In this document: positions 6,804-15,974 of the stretch, one piece after another
Layout of the letters: every line of letters starts with the position of its first letter
Numbering within the stretch: position 1 is the first letter of the stretch
From: Monoglobus pectinilyticus
GTDB taxonomy: Bacteria > Bacillota > Clostridia > Monoglobales > Monoglobaceae
NCBI RefSeq assembly: GCF_002874775.1
Contig: NZ_CP020991.1
Span: forward strand, 2,146,451 to 2,210,450
Reading direction: 5' to 3'
Length of the DNA stretch: 64,000 nt
Made by a program: the position numbers and the translations under genes
The notes under the pieces: model-generated
What the model was told of the DNA's origin: nothing
The model's database searches: none
What the model saw: the letters and a program-made list of their open reading frames with translations, nothing else

Positions 6804-8190
6804 TTTTATTTGCCCAGGCTTTGTCAAGCCGGGTTATCGCCTGCTCTATTTCAGCTTCCGATAATTGACCGTATCCCATTACAAATGTGCTTGCCGGAAG
6901 TTTGGGGTTTGGCTTTATCAGAAAGGTTGTAAGAGGCAAAAGTTTTACCCCCATTTTAGCAGCCGATATTTTTAGTTCGTTCTCAGTCATTCCGTTATCA
7001 ACGGAAACTATAATATGAGTTCCGCCGCTTTGGTGGTGTATAGTAACGTATTTTGAAAATGAACACGAGTTGATTTTGTCTTTAAGATATTTCGATTTAG
7101 ACGAATATATATTATATAGCTTCTCGAGATGACGCTGGTATTTTCCGCTTTGTATATATTGGGCGACAACCTGCTGTTCAATTCTTGATTTAAGAGTTGT
7201 GTAGTATGGCATACGTTCATCAAAACGTTCTTTTAGTTTTTTGGGCAGTACCAGGAACCCCGTTTTTATTGACGGGGCTATTGACCTGTAAAACGAGTTC
7301 AGTAAAATAACCTTTTCGGAAGTATCTCTTAGAAACAGCGGGTCGAGACCGCCTTTGTCGGAAAAGTCTAAGTCAAAATCGGCTTCTATTATATAGCGGT
7401 CAGGTTTTTCGTTTGCCCAGTCTAAAATTTCTTTTTGCTGTGCCGCTGTCATACGATAACCCGTTGGAAATTGCCCGTCGGGCGAGATGTATAATACGTC
7501 TATATCGCTTTTATATAAGTCCTCTACATCAAATCCAGCTAAACCTACGTTAATCAGAGTAGTTTGTTTTCCGGAATTTTTGACCGGTACATAACTTCGC
7601 GCGTAGCACGGATTTTCAAATCCAAATACTGTGCTGCTGCCAAATATGTGTGATAGCTGTTCAATCAAATAGTCGCTGCCGGCGCCGATTATAATTTGGT
7701 CTGTTGAGCATGATATTCCATGAACTTCATATAAATAGTGCGCCACTGCTTTTCTGAGTGATTTTTCTCCATATTTATGACCGTATTCAAATAGCTCCGG
7801 CTTGTCGTAAATTATTTCACGATATAGTTTTACCAGAGTGTTTTTGGGGATAGACGGCAAATCTATACCGTTTTGGCTCATGTTAAAACTGATTCCATGC
7901 AGGTCATAAAAATCCGGCTCAAAGATGTCAGTGTTTATAGGGCTTTGTCTTCTCGCAAAATATCCGCTTCTGGGCTGTGAGATAGCATAACCGTTATCAA
8001 TTAGTTTTTGATAGGCCAAATCTACGGTGTTTTTTCCGAGGCCTAAAACTTCAGTCAGTCTGCGGCGGGAGGGAAGACGTTCGTTATCCAAAATTCTGCC
8101 GGATACTATATCGTTCTTAAACGCGTTATAAAGCTGAAGATACAGGGGCGTGCTAAGCGTCTTGTCAATTTTGTATTTTACGTCTTTCAT
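6799..8190 (-). CDS. MocR/PdxR-type transcriptional regulator (GntR HTH fused to an aminotransferase-like domain)
   Basis: The 463-residue protein has a GntR winged-helix domain (residues about 10-80, with IVSGRILDNERLPSRRRL and GLGKNTVDLAYQKL). It is followed by a fold-type I aminotransferase-like domain of about 350 residues that normally binds PLP. Conserved pieces include GAGSDYLIEQL and YISPDGQFPTGYRM, where family members usually read SPxHQxPTG. The motif with the PLP lysine should lie near LLNSFYRSIAPSIKTGFL. Here the usual S-x-x-K order reads SFYRSIAPSIKTG, so the expected lysine position appears to hold arginine. Such proteins sense PLP or amino compounds and often control divergent genes. 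The divergent neighbour is an ABC exporter pair, and two CTGGACCT direct repeats lie between them. The ligand is unknown. Confidence 0.87.
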   Translation of the reverse strand: MKDVKYKIDKTLSTPLYLQLYNAFKNDIVSGRILDNERLPSRRRLTEVLGLGKNTVDLAYQKLIDNGYAISQPRSGYFARRQSPINTDIFEPDFYDLHGISFNMSQNGIDLPSIPKNTLVKLYREIIYDKPELFEYGHKYGEKSLRKAVAHYLYEVHGISCSTDQIIIGAGSDYLIEQLSHIFGSSTVFGFENPCYARSYVPVKNSGKQTTLINVGLAGFDVEDLYKSDIDVLYISPDGQFPTGYRMTAAQQKEILDWANEKPDRYIIEADFDLDFSDKGGLDPLFLRDTSEKVILLNSFYRSIAPSIKTGFLVLPKKLKERFDERMPYYTTLKSRIEQQVVAQYIQSGKYQRHLEKLYNIYSSKSKYLKDKINSCSFSKYVTIHHQSGGTHIIVSVDNGMTENELKISAAKMGVKLLPLTTFLIKPNPKLPASTFVMGYGQLSEAEIEQAITRLDKAWANKK

Positions 8191-8255
8191 TCTCTCACCT
8201 TCTTTGCTTGAATTGAGTTAAGATTTTATGTCTATTTTTACTTTTTTATTGTATA

Positions 8256-8284
8256 ATTATACCACTTTATTTTTTTACAGTCAA
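8256..8284 (-). promoter_or_regulatory. Sigma-A-type promoter of the MocR-type gene
   Basis: On the minus strand, TTGACT (8284-8279) and TATAAT (8261-8256) are separated by 17 bp, upstream of the regulator's start at 8190. Confidence 0.8.
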
Positions 8285-8308
8285 CGCGGATATTTTTCTA
8301 TATACAAA

Positions 8309-8346
8309 CTGGACCTATAAAAATTTTTTCATCTGGACCTGTTAAA
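8309..8346 (+). promoter_or_regulatory. Candidate MocR-type operator: two CTGGACCT direct repeats
   Basis: CTGGACCTATAAAA begins at 8309 and CTGGACCTGTTAAA at 8333, a 24-bp period that puts both on nearly the same DNA face. The second repeat overlaps the position of a -35 element for a TATAAT at 8363-8368 (17-bp spacing from 8340-8345), which would direct transcription toward the ABC genes. MocR-family regulators commonly bind direct repeats, so the adjacent regulator is the natural candidate. Confidence 0.6.
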
Positions 8347-8539
8347 TCAAAAATTGTTGATTTATAATAAGTATAAGTAAGCAATAAATAATTGGTGTTT
8401 TATATTATGACTGCTGATTATTTCTTTGTTTATAGCTGTATTAATTAGTATTTAATTTAAAAAATTAAATAAATTGATTTCTTCCCAAAAGGTCGCGTAA
8501 CTGCGGCTTTTAATCTTTTATAAATGGGTTTAGTTTAAT

Positions 8540-8568
8540 TTGACAATAAAATGGGATAGTGATAATAT
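8540..8568 (+). promoter_or_regulatory. Promoter immediately upstream of the ABC exporter genes
   Basis: TTGACA at 8540-8545 is followed after 17 bp by TAATAT at 8563-8568 (GATAAT overlaps at 8561). The predicted +1 falls about 7 bp later, at or just before the ATG at 8578, so the transcript would have almost no leader. No Shine-Dalgarno sequence is visible before this ATG. Confidence 0.55.
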
Positions 8569-8577
8569 ATTGTTATT

Positions 8578-10329
8578 ATGAAAGAGAAATCAAATCCTAA
8601 AATTTTTAAGAATATTATTTTCTATGCCCGCAGATATTTTCCGTGGGCTTTGGTTGCCGTGCTTGCAACTGTTTCTTTTTCATTCCTTGAGGTAATGAAG
8701 GCAAATATATTAAGAGCAATTGTGGATTTAGCTCAGAGCGGGAATGTGAACGGCATATTGCCTGAGTTCTTAAAAGCCGTTTTAATAATTATTTGTGTTA
8801 TGGTTTGTATTTTCCTGAGCAGATATGCGGCCGGACGTTTTTCTTCCAGCGTGATGCGTGATGTTAAGAGAGACAGCGCAAGACATATTTCGCAAATTCC
8901 TTTAAGTTATATGAACTCTAATAGGAGCGGAGAGCTTCTTTCAAAAATGAGTACGGACGCCGATTCGGTTCAGAGCTTTATGGAGGGGGACTTCATACAG
9001 CTTATTCAGCTTCCTTTTACTATTGTGTTTTATGCTATTTATCTTATTTGGCTGAATCCGATATTGTTTTTAGCGTGTTTTGCAACTCTTCCGATCTTGA
9101 TTCCACTTGGAGCCAGTTTTGCTATACCGTTTAGAGTTGGTTCAAAAAAATACATGAAGTATTTGGGTAAGGTGAGCAACACTGTTGCCGATATGGTCGG
9201 AGGAATTTCAGTTGTTAAGTCTTATAATATGGAGAGAGCTCTTGCTGACAAATATCAGTCGGGTATAGAGCGAGCAACCAATATGGCGCTTAAAAATGAC
9301 AAGTGTCAGTATAAAGGTTCGTTTATTTTTAATTTGGCGCGCAATATACCAACATTGACCTGCCTGGTTTTCGGAGGTTATTTGTGCTTCAAGGGCAGTT
9401 TGACTTTGGGCGCGCTGATAGCGTTTTCGTCACTGCTCGGTCAGACGCTGAGCCCGCTTATGCGCGCTTCTTCTATGTTTTTTAATCTTAAATCCGCGTC
9501 CGCTTCAGCGGAGAGAGTTTTTTCGATTATAAATGAACCCTCTGAACAGGAGGGCAGCGAAGTTTCTGCTTCGCTTAACGGAGACGTTCCGGCTATACAA
9601 TTTGAAAATGTAAGTTTTGGCTACGAAGAAGATAAGCCCGTATTAAAAAACCTTAATTTATCAATTAAAAAGGGTGAGACTGTGGGATTCGCCGGAGCCA
9701 GCGGATGCGGCAAGAGCACAATTCTTGGACTGATTTGCGGTTTTTACCGGCCTTCATCGGGAAGAATTTTAATCGGCGGAATAGATATGGGCGACAGAAA
9801 TTTAAAGGCTGTCAGGTCTTTGATTTCATATGTGTCTCAGGACGCATACCTTTTTCCGTTTTCTATATATGATAATATTGCTATGGGAAAATCAGGAGCA
9901 ACCAAAGAAGAAGTGATAGCCGCCGCAAAGGCTGCATATGCTCATGACTTTATTATGGAGACCGAAAATGGCTATGATACTATAGTGGGTGAGCGCGGCT
10001 CCAGACTTTCGGGAGGGCAGATACAGAGGATTTCGATTGCTAGAGCAATGCTTAAAGACGCGCCTATACTTCTGCTTGATGAAGCCACTTCGGCGCTTGA
10101 TGTAAAGGCGGAGGCGGAGGTGCAGAAGGCATTGGATAATTTAAGCATCGGAAGAACTGTTTTAGTTGTGGCTCATAGACTGTCTACCATTAAGGGGGCT
10201 GACAGGATTGCAGTGATAGATAATGGGATAGTGGCTGAATGCGGCAGTCATGATGAACTGCTGAAAAAAGACGGCTTGTATGCAAAGCTTCAAAACGTGC
10301 ATAGCCAGCAGGGAGGTGAGGCTCTGTGA
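8578..10329 (+). CDS. ABC exporter half-transporter (membrane and ATPase domains), first subunit
   Basis: The 583-residue protein has a six-helix ABC type-1 exporter domain (residues about 15-310) fused to an ATPase domain (about 340-575). The ATPase carries Walker A GASGCGKST, Q-loop region YVSQDAYLFP, signature LSGGQ, Walker B ILLLDEATSALD and the H-loop VVAHRLSTI. It most resembles the bacterial MsbA/LmrA-like multidrug and lipid exporters. The next gene is another half-transporter overlapping by 4 bp, so the pair should form a heterodimer. Both ATPases have an aspartate-glutamate Walker B, so no degenerate site is obvious. It lies divergent from the MocR-type regulator. The substrate is unknown. 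Confidence 0.92.
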   Translation: MKEKSNPKIFKNIIFYARRYFPWALVAVLATVSFSFLEVMKANILRAIVDLAQSGNVNGILPEFLKAVLIIICVMVCIFLSRYAAGRFSSSVMRDVKRDSARHISQIPLSYMNSNRSGELLSKMSTDADSVQSFMEGDFIQLIQLPFTIVFYAIYLIWLNPILFLACFATLPILIPLGASFAIPFRVGSKKYMKYLGKVSNTVADMVGGISVVKSYNMERALADKYQSGIERATNMALKNDKCQYKGSFIFNLARNIPTLTCLVFGGYLCFKGSLTLGALIAFSSLLGQTLSPLMRASSMFFNLKSASASAERVFSIINEPSEQEGSEVSASLNGDVPAIQFENVSFGYEEDKPVLKNLNLSIKKGETVGFAGASGCGKSTILGLICGFYRPSSGRILIGGIDMGDRNLKAVRSLISYVSQDAYLFPFSIYDNIAMGKSGATKEEVIAAAKAAYAHDFIMETENGYDTIVGERGSRLSGGQIQRISIARAMLKDAPILLLDEATSALDVKAEAEVQKALDNLSIGRTVLVVAHRLSTIKGADRIAVIDNGIVAECGSHDELLKKDGLYAKLQNVHSQQGGEAL

Positions 10330-12056
10330 AAGTTTTAGACGGATTAAAGAGCTGTTTTTCTCTGATGGGAAAACACAAGTATGCGTATTGGATAACTTTG
10401 ATATTGGATATATCATTAGGTTATTGTGCAGACGTAATGCTGGCCTTGCTTAATAAAGGTGTAATTAATTCTGTGACAAGTCTGAATTACGCCGCTTTTA
10501 TTTCTTCTATATGGCTGGGAGTTGCCGCGGTTATCGTTTATTTGATAAACGTTTTGGACCGGTATTTTAATATGCGTTCTATTAGGTATATAATGCTTGA
10601 TTTAAGACATGATTTGTTCAGACATATGGAATTTTTATCGGTTGGATATTTTGAACAGAATCATAGTGCTGACAGTATATTCAGGCTAAACAGCAATGTC
10701 GAAAACATGAAAAGAGCATATACCAACCATTGTCCTAACATATTTCAGGGTATTATCGGCGGGCTTGGCTCGTGTGTTTTTATTCTGATTATGGATGTCC
10801 GCCTTGGACTTATTTCATTAGCCGCCTGCGGACTTACAGTTCTGATAAATATTAAGTTTGCCGAGCCGCTAAGAAAAATCGGAGGCAAAATTCAGCGTTC
10901 TGAATCTGCTCTTTTAAGCAGGCTGTCTGATTTGGTGGCAGGATTCAGGGTTATTAAGCTCTATGATACAGACGGATTTATTATAAATAAATATGAGGAG
11001 ACCAACCGGAAAACTGCCGGGCTTAGAATAAAAAGGATTGCCAGAGTCGGCACGATAGACAGCATAAGTCATCTTCTTAATTTTATAAACACTTTTGTTA
11101 TTATTACTATCGGAGCTGTTATGGCGGCTAAAGGCTACACAGATTTTGGAACAGTGTTTGCTATTTTGACCGTGCAGGGAAATGTAAGCAGTATGCTTTT
11201 GAATTTTGGAAGCGCTTGGGGTATGATGCAGGAGAGCGTTGCCGCGTCTGAGCTTATTCATGAGGTTTTGAATACTGACAAAGAAGAGCGCAAGCCGGCT
11301 ATAGCCCCGGAAGACGATACGAGCGACCATTACATAGCGTTTGAAAACGTTTCGTTTTCTTATGATGACAGCGGTCCTGTTCTTGACGGACTTAATCTGA
11401 GTGTAAAGGAAGGCACCGTAGCCGCGCTTGTAGGACCCAGCGGAGGAGGGAAGAGCACTGTTATTAAACTTCTGCCGGAGTTTTATCCTATTGGTAAAGG
11501 AAAGATATATTTTGCCGGCAGAAACATAGATTCTTATTCCGCGGTTGAATTGAGAAATATGATATCATATGTTCCGCAGGACGCGTATTTGTTTGACGCG
11601 AGCGTAAAAGAAAATATAGGCTACGGCAAAACAAATGCGTCTGATGAAGAGATTATAGACGCTGCTAAGGCGGCAAATGCCCATGATTTTATTATGGAAC
11701 TCAGTGACGGTTATGATACTCTTGTCGGTGAACGCGGTGAATCTCTCTCAGGCGGTCAGAGGCAGAGGATAGCGATTGCCAGAGCGTTTTTAAAGAATGC
11801 CCCGGTGCTGCTGCTGGATGAGGCAACCTCTGCTTTGGACAATGAAAACGAAGCGATAGTGCAGCAAAGTATAGAAAGCCTGATGAAGAACAGAACGGTT
11901 ATTGTTGTTGCACACAGGCTGTCTACAATAGAAAATGCGGATATAATTTATGTTATTGAGCATGGCAGAGTAGTGCAGCTGGGAACACATGAGGACTTAA
12001 AACAGCAGGACGGAGTTTATGCGGAGTTAGTAAAACTGAGCAATGCGTTTAAATAA
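10326..12056 (+). CDS. ABC exporter half-transporter, second subunit
   Basis: The 576-residue protein starts at a GTG overlapping the stop of the first subunit (GTGA), implying coupled translation and a heterodimer. It has six transmembrane helices in the first 310 residues, then an ATPase domain with Walker A GPSGGGKST, Q-loop region YVPQDAYLFD, signature LSGGQRQR, Walker B VLLLDEATSALD and H-loop VVAHRLSTI. The two ATPase halves are closely similar (for example AHDFIME and GYDT-V-GERG in both), suggesting gene duplication. A strong terminator follows 25 bp after its stop. The substrate cannot be inferred. Confidence 0.92.
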   Translation: MKVLDGLKSCFSLMGKHKYAYWITLILDISLGYCADVMLALLNKGVINSVTSLNYAAFISSIWLGVAAVIVYLINVLDRYFNMRSIRYIMLDLRHDLFRHMEFLSVGYFEQNHSADSIFRLNSNVENMKRAYTNHCPNIFQGIIGGLGSCVFILIMDVRLGLISLAACGLTVLINIKFAEPLRKIGGKIQRSESALLSRLSDLVAGFRVIKLYDTDGFIINKYEETNRKTAGLRIKRIARVGTIDSISHLLNFINTFVIITIGAVMAAKGYTDFGTVFAILTVQGNVSSMLLNFGSAWGMMQESVAASELIHEVLNTDKEERKPAIAPEDDTSDHYIAFENVSFSYDDSGPVLDGLNLSVKEGTVAALVGPSGGGKSTVIKLLPEFYPIGKGKIYFAGRNIDSYSAVELRNMISYVPQDAYLFDASVKENIGYGKTNASDEEIIDAAKAANAHDFIMELSDGYDTLVGERGESLSGGQRQRIAIARAFLKNAPVLLLDEATSALDNENEAIVQQSIESLMKNRTVIVVAHRLSTIENADIIYVIEHGRVVQLGTHEDLKQQDGVYAELVKLSNAFK

Positions 12057-12080
12057 TCGAATTATCTTAATATAAACATT

Positions 12081-12107
12081 GGCGGCCAATTTCCGGCCGC
12101 TTTTTTT
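12081..12107 (+). terminator. Terminator of the ABC exporter operon
   Basis: GCGGCC (12082-12087) pairs with GGCCGC (12095-12100) and is followed by seven T residues. Confidence 0.9.
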
Positions 12108-12120
12108 ATAGCATTTATTT

Positions 12121-12386
12121 AAACTGGTATTTAAAATTATAAAAATAATTTAATTACAAATATAAATGATTTGAGTTATCAAAGTTTATATGTTTATTTA
12201 TACTATTAAAAAGTTATGTTAATATAAATAATTAAATTTTTATAATAAAAACGTTTCGAAAACAAAATAATAATAATTTATACTGTGAATTTGGTTTTGA
12301 CATATTTGCATATTTATGGCAATATTTATGTTTTGTGGCAATAAAACTGTAACGCGTGTTGTTATGTTGCAAACTGGTATTTAAAA
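12121..12386. repeat. 16-bp direct repeat upstream of the pectin methylesterase gene
   Basis: AAACTGGTATTTAAAA occurs exactly at 12121-12136 and again at 12371-12386, 250 bp apart in otherwise AT-rich non-coding DNA. A third partial match, TTAACTGG, follows near 12393. The second copy sits just upstream of the probable promoter. It may be a regulator binding site. A near-palindrome around TTTCGAAA at about 12254 is another possible site. Confidence 0.5.
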
Positions 12387-12404
12387 ATATTTGTTAACTG
12401 GCTA

Positions 12405-12432
12405 TTGATATTGATTTCCGGTTTGATATAAT
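12405..12432 (+). promoter_or_regulatory. Promoter of the pectin methylesterase gene
   Basis: TTGATA at 12405-12410 and a perfect TATAAT at 12427-12432 are 16 bp apart. The start codon at 12476 follows a GAAGGGAG ribosome binding site. Confidence 0.7.
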
Positions 12433-12475
12433 AATATCATAAAATATAAATTATAGTTTTGAAGGGAGAAACGGA

Positions 12476-15400
12476 ATGAAACAAAGATGGTGGGTAAGTT
12501 TGGTTGTGTCAGTAGTGATGCTTTTGACAATGATGCCAGGAATCACAGTGTTATCTGCAAATCAGACAGATGAACAGGTGAATACGGCGGCGTCTGAGAA
12601 ATATAAAATATCTGATTTTAATTTGGGAAATGCAAATATAAAATCTGCTGATATAAATGGTTATTATAACGAAAACGCGGATGTTTCGGCGGAGTATGTA
12701 TATCCTACATCTGACCCGAATGGATATATATATGATATATTATCGGCATATTTTGGAAATGATGGAAAACTGAATGTAGTGTTAAGATATAATGGAAATG
12801 AAGCGAATCCAACAGGAAAGTTGTTCGTTGGTACATATGACGAGGCGGACAGCGAAATAATGCTGGACGCAAAGAGTTATGATATAAAGGGAACGACGGC
12901 TGAAGGTCTTGATTATATCAAGCCTGGAAAAGGAACCGTTAGACTATATATTTGGGACGGTGTTGATTCCTTGAACCCTCTATCCGGAGTATTAAAGCCG
13001 GGGGATACTCCTCCGCCGACTTTTGCTCCGACCTCAACACCGGAACCGACAGCAAAACCTACTGCTGTACCGACAGCAACACCAACAGCCGCGCCTACAG
13101 CAACGCCAACCATGGTTCCATACGATAAAAAGGCGGCAGTTATACAAAATAATACTGTTGTCGGTGAGTATGGTACAATAAGGGAGGCAGTTGCTAAAGC
13201 TAAGGAGATTAATCCTAAGTCGGAAGCAGAAAGGGTTACAATTAACGTAAACCCTGGGGATTATGAAGAACAGGTTAAGTTTGACGGCGTTAATTATGTA
13301 ACGCTGCAGCAAACGCCGGAAACAACTGGGAAGGTAACACTTCACTGGTATTACTGCACAGGATACTGCGCTTCAAACTGTGACCTTGCAGGAAACTATA
13401 ATCCTGATATTGACTGGTCACTTGATGAAACCTGGAACGGTTATAAAGCCGGAGACGAAAAGTTTACAAAGTATGAGATAGGTGAAGTTATTACAGGTAA
13501 GACTATTTCATATTATGATAAAAATGGTGTGGCTCATAAAAATGTTAAACCAAATGCAAACAATCTTGGTTCTACCAGAACATATGACCAAATGGGTGTT
13601 CTTATTGTAAACTCTAATGCAAGCAATATTATTGTAAAAGATTTGAATGTTGTAAACAGTGTTCCTGTTATGGTGACGCAGGGTGAGAAGGATGCTCATT
13701 TGACGCCGCAGCTTGACAGAATTGCAGGTGTTGCAACAAGCTATGTTCTCCCATATCGTGATAATCTTGCAATATGCGATGAGAACACTCCTGAAGACGC
13801 TACAACAAGAGTTAAAAATGCTCTTGCCATAAAAGATGAGAATGGAAATGCTTCAAAGAGAATACAGGCTCTTCAGAATTTGACTAATTTAACAGCGGGC
13901 GAGAGCGCATATTTAGCAAAGTCTGCTTCATATAATGAGCGCGGTCACGCTCTTGCGCTCCACGGTGATAAGGTTATATTAGAGAATGTTCGCGCAAGAG
14001 GAAATCAGGATTCAGTATATATTACAAATGGAAGAATGTATTTCAAAAACTGCGATTTGATAGGAGGAACAGACTATATATACGGAGACGCAACGGCAGT
14101 ATTTGACAATTGTAAGCTGGGCGCTGAGGGTATGTCAAATGCAACGTCGGGGGCAACAATAACGGCCGCTAACACCAGTGCTGAAAACCCTTACGGTTAT
14201 CTCTTCTGGAACTGTGAGATTTATAACATGCGTTCCAATACAACGTCAAATTCAAATTATGGAAGACCATGGAACGATTTTCCTCAGGTTACTTATTATA
14301 ATACAACTCTTGATGACTCGGCTTCAACGGGCAAGAGTAGAGTAACTATCAGTGCTGACGGATGGAATGATATGACAATAAAGAAAGACCAGGCACGTTT
14401 CTTTGAATATGGAACTAAAAATAAGAGCGGAAAAACCATAGACCTTTCAAAGCGTGTTAAAAATGCGGCAGACAAAGCAGGGATGGGTACAGTCCTTAAT
14501 GACTGGCAGATTCTTGAATTCAATCCAAGAAATTATTTTACCAACAGTTTTAGAAGCGACGCGTGGGATCCGATGAATTTTAGTGAGAACTTAAAGAATG
14601 TTGATGCTGCAATAGCCGGAGCAACAGTTGTAATTCCTGAGAATGAGGAAACAACAATTACTCTTCCGACGGCTCCAACCGGAGTTTCATTTAAATGGGA
14701 ATCATCGTCTGAAAATGCCACTGTAAGCAGTGACGGAACTAAGCTGACTGTTGTCCGTCCTGCTGCAGGCGAAAATAGTATTGAGTCCAGCGTTGTGCTA
14801 TATGCAAGGGATAATAACAACGGTTATGGCGATAAGAAGACAATACCTGTTTTAATTACACCTACTACTAACACAAAAGACGTATACACAGTTTCCGGTA
14901 ATATTGAACTTTCTCAAGCATCAGAAAGTGATGTTACGGTAACAATCAAGTTTATGAGCGGAGCGGCACAAATAAAGAAGGTTGATGTAATTGTTCCGGC
15001 AGGTGCAAAAACTCAGGCTTATACAGTCGAAAACCTACCGGTAGGAACATATACTGCGTATATGTCTATAGGTGATCCTTTATACAACATAGCAACAGAA
15101 TCTCAGAAAGTCGATGGTACTATAGGAAGCACTGTTTCATTAAATATTGATGCTAAAAAAATGCAGGAGATAATTGTCAGCAGCCCTGATTTTGATGGCA
15201 AAGGCTATATTCCGACAATTAACTCAGCGTCAGGCTTCAGCGGCGGTATTTATACCGTTACCGGAAAGGAATCAGCTAATTTAGGCGAGGCCGGCAATAA
15301 GGTTCTGAAACTTACTAAGAATGAAGGAAGTAAAGTAGCTGCAAAAACCGGTGCAAGTTTTAACCTGACTTCAATGCTTCCGAGCGGTTCATCACTGGCA

Positions 15401-15934
15401 AATACTAAGACAATCAAATTCAGCTATGATTTCTTAATGGAAAGCACAGATTATTTCCCGAATAACCAATCGGGTTTTGACCTTGCAACAAGCACAAAGA
15501 ACGGCGGCGACGGAAGAGCCGAAGATCAGACCAGATTTGTTCGCTGGGGAGTTTATAAAGGCTGGAGTCAGTTTAATATGTACACAGCAAATAATACCAG
15601 AATAAACGGTGATAATACGCAATTCAACAGAGGCAACAATATGGCTAACAAGTGGTATAGAATTGTTGCAGACATTGACCTTGAAAATCAAATTATAACC
15701 ACAACGTTGTATGACAGAGATTGGAAAACGGGTGACGCAGGTTCATATATCTTAAATAAAAAACCTTTTGTGGTTGCGGCTAAGGACGCTGACGGCAATA
15801 ACAATGAATATCCGAAAAATATAGATTTATCTAACTTATACTTTAATATTTACATGGATGTATTTAACGATACAGCTAACAAAATGGAATATTATTTTGA
15901 CAACATTGAACTGATATATCAAGATTTTGAATAA
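12476..15934 (+). CDS. Secreted multidomain pectin methylesterase (CE8)
   Basis: The 1152-residue protein has a signal peptide (residues 1-28, cut near LSA-NQ). An N-terminal accessory module (about 90-170, ending VRLYIWDGVDSLNPLS) follows, then a Thr/Pro linker (about 178-214). The CE8 beta-helix domain spans about 216-700. Its catalytic aspartates are recognisable: D512 in GNQDSVY (acid/base) and D533 in GGTDYIYG (nucleophile), with R597 in YGRPW. It should remove methyl esters from homogalacturonan outside the cell, releasing methanol. The C-terminal 450 residues hold an Ig-like segment (about 705-800), a carboxypeptidase-regulatory-like beta domain (about 805-885) and a lectin-like domain (about 900-1152). 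The catalytic domain is far longer than that of simple CE8 enzymes, with a large insertion before D512. The accessory module recurs in the GH3 protein at 26-32 kb. Confidence 0.92.
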   Translation: MKQRWWVSLVVSVVMLLTMMPGITVLSANQTDEQVNTAASEKYKISDFNLGNANIKSADINGYYNENADVSAEYVYPTSDPNGYIYDILSAYFGNDGKLNVVLRYNGNEANPTGKLFVGTYDEADSEIMLDAKSYDIKGTTAEGLDYIKPGKGTVRLYIWDGVDSLNPLSGVLKPGDTPPPTFAPTSTPEPTAKPTAVPTATPTAAPTATPTMVPYDKKAAVIQNNTVVGEYGTIREAVAKAKEINPKSEAERVTINVNPGDYEEQVKFDGVNYVTLQQTPETTGKVTLHWYYCTGYCASNCDLAGNYNPDIDWSLDETWNGYKAGDEKFTKYEIGEVITGKTISYYDKNGVAHKNVKPNANNLGSTRTYDQMGVLIVNSNASNIIVKDLNVVNSVPVMVTQGEKDAHLTPQLDRIAGVATSYVLPYRDNLAICDENTPEDATTRVKNALAIKDENGNASKRIQALQNLTNLTAGESAYLAKSASYNERGHALALHGDKVILENVRARGNQDSVYITNGRMYFKNCDLIGGTDYIYGDATAVFDNCKLGAEGMSNATSGATITAANTSAENPYGYLFWNCEIYNMRSNTTSNSNYGRPWNDFPQVTYYNTTLDDSASTGKSRVTISADGWNDMTIKKDQARFFEYGTKNKSGKTIDLSKRVKNAADKAGMGTVLNDWQILEFNPRNYFTNSFRSDAWDPMNFSENLKNVDAAIAGATVVIPENEETTITLPTAPTGVSFKWESSSENATVSSDGTKLTVVRPAAGENSIESSVVLYARDNNNGYGDKKTIPVLITPTTNTKDVYTVSGNIELSQASESDVTVTIKFMSGAAQIKKVDVIVPAGAKTQAYTVENLPVGTYTAYMSIGDPLYNIATESQKVDGTIGSTVSLNIDAKKMQEIIVSSPDFDGKGYIPTINSASGFSGGIYTVTGKESANLGEAGNKVLKLTKNEGSKVAAKTGASFNLTSMLPSGSSLANTKTIKFSYDFLMESTDYFPNNQSGFDLATSTKNGGDGRAEDQTRFVRWGVYKGWSQFNMYTANNTRINGDNTQFNRGNNMANKWYRIVADIDLENQIITTTLYDRDWKTGDAGSYILNKKPFVVAAKDADGNNNEYPKNIDLSNLYFNIYMDVFNDTANKMEYYFDNIELIYQDFE

Positions 15935-15939
15935 TAATT

Positions 15940-15974
15940 AAAACTGCAGGAGGAAATCTCCTCCTGCAGTTTTA
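15940..15974 (+). terminator. Terminator of the pectin methylesterase gene
   Basis: A 14-bp perfect stem (AAACTGCAGGAGGA at 15941-15954 with its complement at 15959-15972) closes an AATC loop and ends in a T-rich tail. Confidence 0.9.

Noticed and set aside
8407-8448. 13-codon frame between the MocR-type and ABC genes as a leader peptide
   Set aside because: It has no ribosome binding site, no informative codon run and no following terminator.
13034-13345. Cys/Arg-rich antisense frame in the pectin methylesterase gene
   Set aside because: Its odd composition is simply the reverse of the Thr/Pro linker repeats.
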